Assembly (NCBI GenBank): GCA_937951995.1
Contig: CALGAG010000153.1
Location: 1 to 8,217 of the forward strand
Direction of reading: 5' to 3'
DNA from: an uncultured Bacillota bacterium
Lineage (GTDB): Bacteria; Bacillota; Clostridia; Tissierellales; Tissierellaceae
Length of the DNA: 8,217 nucleotides
Shown: in pieces, positions 6,291 to 8,217 of the stretch
Layout of the letters: each line of letters starts with the position of its first letter
Position numbering within the stretch: the stretch's first letter is position 1
The notes under the pieces: model-generated
Told to the model about the DNA's origin: nothing
Databases searched by the model: none
What the model saw: the letters and a program-made list of their open reading frames with translations, nothing else
Position numbers and translations under genes: made by a program

Positions 6291-7508
6291 TTAAGCCAGT
6301 GCATACTTTTTTTCAGAATCCTGTGTCGCTCCTAGCTCCACCTTGGCCAAAGCCTGTTCCAGATCGTCAATCAGGTCCTCAACATCTTCAATCCCAACAG
6401 ATAAACGAACCTGCCCATCATAAATCTCCACAGCTTCCCTTTCCTCCTTGGTCATGTCGAAATGGCTCATGGATGGTGAGTGCTGAATCAAGGAATCCAC
6501 ATTCCCCAGGCTTGTTGCCAGACTGAAAATCTTTACATTGTTAAGGACAGTCTTGGCAGATTCCAATCCACCTTTTATGTCAAAGCTCATCATTCCACCA
6601 AAGCTTCTCATCTGCTTTTTAGCGGTCTCATGGCTAGGGTGACTTTCAAGTCCAGGATAATATACCCTTTCAACAAGGGGGTGGCCATCAAGATACTCAG
6701 CAACCTCCATGGCATTCTGACAATGTCTTTCCATACGGACTCCCAGGGTTTTCATACCCTGCATGATTGTCCATGCTGCAAAAGGATCAAGAACAGCTCC
6801 AAAACACTGCATGAATGGCATCCTACACCTGTCAATAAGCTTCTTGCTTCCTGCAATCACACCAGCTGTTACAGTTCCGTGTCCATTTAGATACTTTGTA
6901 GCACTGTGAACCACCAGGTCTGCACCATGAACCAGTGGATTCTGTAGATACGGTGATGCGAAGGTGCTGTCAACAACCAAACGTATCCTTGGATGATCCT
7001 TCTTCAAGGCTGCGATTTCTTCTATATCTGTAATCTTCAATACCGGATTTGCCGGAGTCTCCACATAGATTACGGTGGTGTTGGATTTAATGGCTTTTTT
7101 TACTGCTTCAACATCAGTTGTATCAACTATGGTGTACTCCACACCAAAATCAGGCAAAATCTTTGTAAACAATGCGAAACTACATCCGTAGATAACGTCT
7201 CCGAAAATAATGTGATCTCCTGCCTTAACCAGGGACATCACTGCCGTGGAAATGGCCCCAAGTCCTGAGCCAGCTCCCAGAGCCGCTTCGGCTTTCTCCA
7301 AATGAGCAACCTTCTTCTCAAACTCATCCACTGTTGGATTTCCGAACCTGCTGTATACAAAGCCCTGGTCGATGTTCTGATTCAGCCTTACGGCTTCATC
7401 GTAGTTCGGTAGTATATAGGTTGAAGTCTGATACAAAGGACTAACATGGGATCCGGTGACCGGGTCCAATTTTTGTTGAGCGTGAATCACCTCAGTATTT
7501 CTTTTCAT
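6291..7508 (-). CDS. megL: Methionine gamma-lyase-type PLP enzyme (Cys/Met metabolism family)
   Basis: Cytoplasmic, PLP-dependent; the best guess is cleavage of L-methionine to methanethiol, 2-oxobutyrate and ammonia. Numbered from ATG 7508 it has 405 residues, close to the roughly 400 usual for the family. Visible signs are SPLYQTST (23-30), YSRFGNPT (52-59) for PLP phosphate contacts from the partner subunit, VIYGCSFALF (105-114), the cofactor Asp180, and the PLP lysine Lys205 in HSATKYLNGHG. Tyr107 and Cys109 fit Tyr114 and Cys116 that I recall as characteristic of P. putida methionine gamma-lyase. However, the Lys240-Asp241 pair of that enzyme appears to be Met-Gln here, so cystathionine or homocysteine gamma-lyase activity remains possible. 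Start: ATG 7508 follows GGAGGG with 7-base spacing and matches family N-termini. An in-frame upstream ATG at 7577-7575 with AAAGGAG at 6-base spacing would add 23 residues. Confidence 0.88.
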   Translation of the reverse strand: MKRNTEVIHAQQKLDPVTGSHVSPLYQTSTYILPNYDEAVRLNQNIDQGFVYSRFGNPTVDEFEKKVAHLEKAEAALGAGSGLGAISTAVMSLVKAGDHIIFGDVIYGCSFALFTKILPDFGVEYTIVDTTDVEAVKKAIKSNTTVIYVETPANPVLKITDIEEIAALKKDHPRIRLVVDSTFASPYLQNPLVHGADLVVHSATKYLNGHGTVTAGVIAGSKKLIDRCRMPFMQCFGAVLDPFAAWTIMQGMKTLGVRMERHCQNAMEVAEYLDGHPLVERVYYPGLESHPSHETAKKQMRSFGGMMSFDIKGGLESAKTVLNNVKIFSLATSLGNVDSLIQHSPSMSHFDMTKEEREAVEIYDGQVRLSVGIEDVEDLIDDLEQALAKVELGATQDSEKKYALA

Positions 7509-7706
7509 TACAATTCCCTCCAAGTCATATTTGCATCCTACACCAAGATTTACTACTATGGGTTTTTCAGACTGCATGAGATACTCCTTTAGCAAAGATA
7601 ACAGCTCTAGGTGTATTCCATAGCGTCTTGACTATACGACATCTCGTTTTGTCGAAGCTATTATTCAAACTTCACCCAAACTGAGTCATTATGGTCAGGC
7701 GCACCA
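7509..7706 (-). other. Long leader of the gamma-lyase mRNA, with a second start and possible RNA structure
   Basis: Between the predicted transcription start (near 7706) and ATG 7508 lie about 200 bases. The segment includes the alternative ATG at 7577 with a good ribosome-binding site. Upstream, a two-part hairpin can form: CGACA (7637-7641) with TGTCG (7650-7654), enclosed by ATAGC (7620-7624) with GCTAT (7657-7661) across an asymmetric internal loop. I do not recognise an S-box, T-box or other known riboswitch, and there is no intrinsic terminator ahead of the gene. No separate gene is supported here. Confidence 0.4.
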
Positions 7707-7712
7707 ATCTCC

Positions 7713-7741
7713 ATTGTAGGTGATTGATACAGGATTGTCAA
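7713..7741 (-). promoter_or_regulatory. Strong sigma-A type promoter of the gamma-lyase gene
   Basis: On the minus strand a perfect -35 TTGACA (7741-7736) and -10 TACAAT (7718-7713) are separated by 17 bases. The transcription start would be near 7706. CAATC (7705-7709) and GATTG (7722-7726) flank the -10 as a short inverted repeat, a possible but unproven operator. The divergent regulator gene begins about 120 bases further on. Confidence 0.8.
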
Positions 7742-7858
7742 TATCAAAATGTTGGAATTTTCGGGAAATAATAATCATAAAAGGTACTCCACATTTAAAA
7801 AAGTTATTGAAACGATTCCTGATTGTTAACCTTTCTATGTGCTGTTTGGAGGTAATGA
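7742..7858. other. Divergent intergenic segment upstream of the putative regulator
   Basis: AT-rich sequence without a gene. It must contain the promoter of the plus-strand gene starting at 7859. The best candidate is TTGGAA (7753-7758) with CATAAA 18 bases downstream, a weak match. The ribosome-binding site GGAGGT is at 7848-7853. Nothing else is recognisable. Confidence 0.35.
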
Positions 7859-8217
7859 ATGATGAATCCTAGTCCAAATATTCCGTGGCAAAAAATTTAT
7901 GACTTTGCAATTTCCTGCGGAAGCAATAATGACCCCAAATCATTTTCCATTTCAGTTCTTAATAATCTTAAAGAATTATGCCGTTTTGATCAGTCGCTTA
8001 TATATTTTCTGGATGGAAACAGACGGGTACAGAATCAATATCTCATGAATATTGACAAGCATTGGAGTACCATGTACCTTGAATACTATTCAAAGGTTGA
8101 AAATGGTAGATCTGCCATTAGTAAAAATCCCAAAGAGAATCCCAATAAACCCACCATAAATGTAATAGAATGGGAAAAGGAACCGTCTACTGAATTTGTT
8201 CCTGACTATGTTAGTCT
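7859..8217 (+). CDS. Putative sensor-domain transcriptional regulator, LuxR-like (partial, N-terminal part only)
   Basis: An open frame of 119 codons runs off the right edge. It starts at ATG 7859 (GGAGGT with 5-base spacing) or the adjacent in-frame ATG 7862 (8-base spacing). An ATG at 7855 is out of frame and hits TAG after five codons. The protein opens MMNPSPNIPWQKIYDFAIS, then has alternating helices and strands (QSLIYFLDGN, then HWSTMYLEYYSKVENG). This layout resembles the GAF-like N-terminal sensor of clostridial LuxR-type regulators that end in a helix-turn-helix, but that part lies beyond the window. No membrane segment or signal peptide is visible. Divergent orientation next to the gamma-lyase gene suggests it may control that gene. 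The assignment is tentative; the coding call is firmer than the family. Confidence 0.6.
   Translation, partial: MMNPSPNIPWQKIYDFAISCGSNNDPKSFSISVLNNLKELCRFDQSLIYFLDGNRRVQNQYLMNIDKHWSTMYLEYYSKVENGRSAISKNPKENPNKPTINVIEWEKEPSTEFVPDYVS

Noticed and set aside
6095..6526. 143-codon plus-strand frame across the transporter promoter and gamma-lyase 3' end
   Set aside because: It runs through the lyase terminator and antisense to its C-terminus; the residue composition is not protein-like and no ribosome-binding site is seen.
7593..7595. TTG at 7595 as the gamma-lyase start
   Set aside because: It overlaps the ribosome-binding site of ATG 7577 and has no such site of its own; ATG 7508 or 7577 fits better.
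1..8217. CRISPR array, insertion sequence, tRNA or rRNA gene
   Set aside because: No regularly spaced repeats, transposase-like frames, terminal repeats with duplications, or recognisable tRNA/rRNA segments were seen.

Overview
The window looks like chromosome of a low-GC, anaerobic, selenocysteine-using Firmicute, most likely a clostridium. The reasons are AT-rich intergenic DNA, strong AGGAGG-type ribosome-binding sites, several TTG starts, vegetative promoters close to TTGACA-17-TATAAT, intrinsic terminators with long T tracts, and an oxygen-sensitive formate dehydrogenase. The species cannot be named from this sequence.

Layout. Positions 1-546 (minus) hold the N-terminal 182 codons of an RhlE-like DEAD-box RNA helicase that runs off the left edge. 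Positions 547-841 are a divergent intergenic region with promoters facing both ways and several inverted repeats. Positions 842-4809 (plus) are a two-gene operon. The first gene is a molybdenum/tungsten formate dehydrogenase catalytic subunit whose apparent stop at 1250-1252 is an in-frame selenocysteine UGA, followed by a hairpin with the bacterial SECIS loop. The second gene overlaps it by one base. It encodes a 644-residue protein that joins an iron-sulfur module of the HydB/AsrA type to a flavin/[2Fe-2S] module of the HydG/AsrB type, the electron-transfer pair of sulfhydrogenases and anaerobic sulfite reductases. A strong terminator at 4821-4865 serves both this operon and the convergent gene. 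Positions 4880-6091 (minus) encode a 12-helix transporter of the oxalate:formate antiporter (OFA) family with its own promoter. Positions 6291-7508 (minus) encode a methionine gamma-lyase-type PLP enzyme with a strong terminator, a strong promoter and a long leader. Positions 7859-8217 (plus) hold the start of a divergent gene, probably a sensor-type (LuxR-like) regulator, cut by the right edge.

How it fits together. The operon predicts a soluble formate:NAD(P)H oxidoreductase. Formate would be oxidised (or CO2 reduced) at the Mo/W-Sec site, electrons would pass through the [4Fe-4S] clusters of the catalytic and fused subunits, and they would reach FAD and NAD(P). The convergent OFA transporter could move formate or another carboxylate, but one residue associated with oxalate binding appears to be replaced. 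The gamma-lyase and its divergent regulator look like a separate sulfur amino acid catabolic unit. The most notable point is that an automatic caller would split the formate dehydrogenase into two wrong genes at the Sec codon. The second is the pairing of this enzyme with a fused sulfhydrogenase-type electron-transfer subunit.
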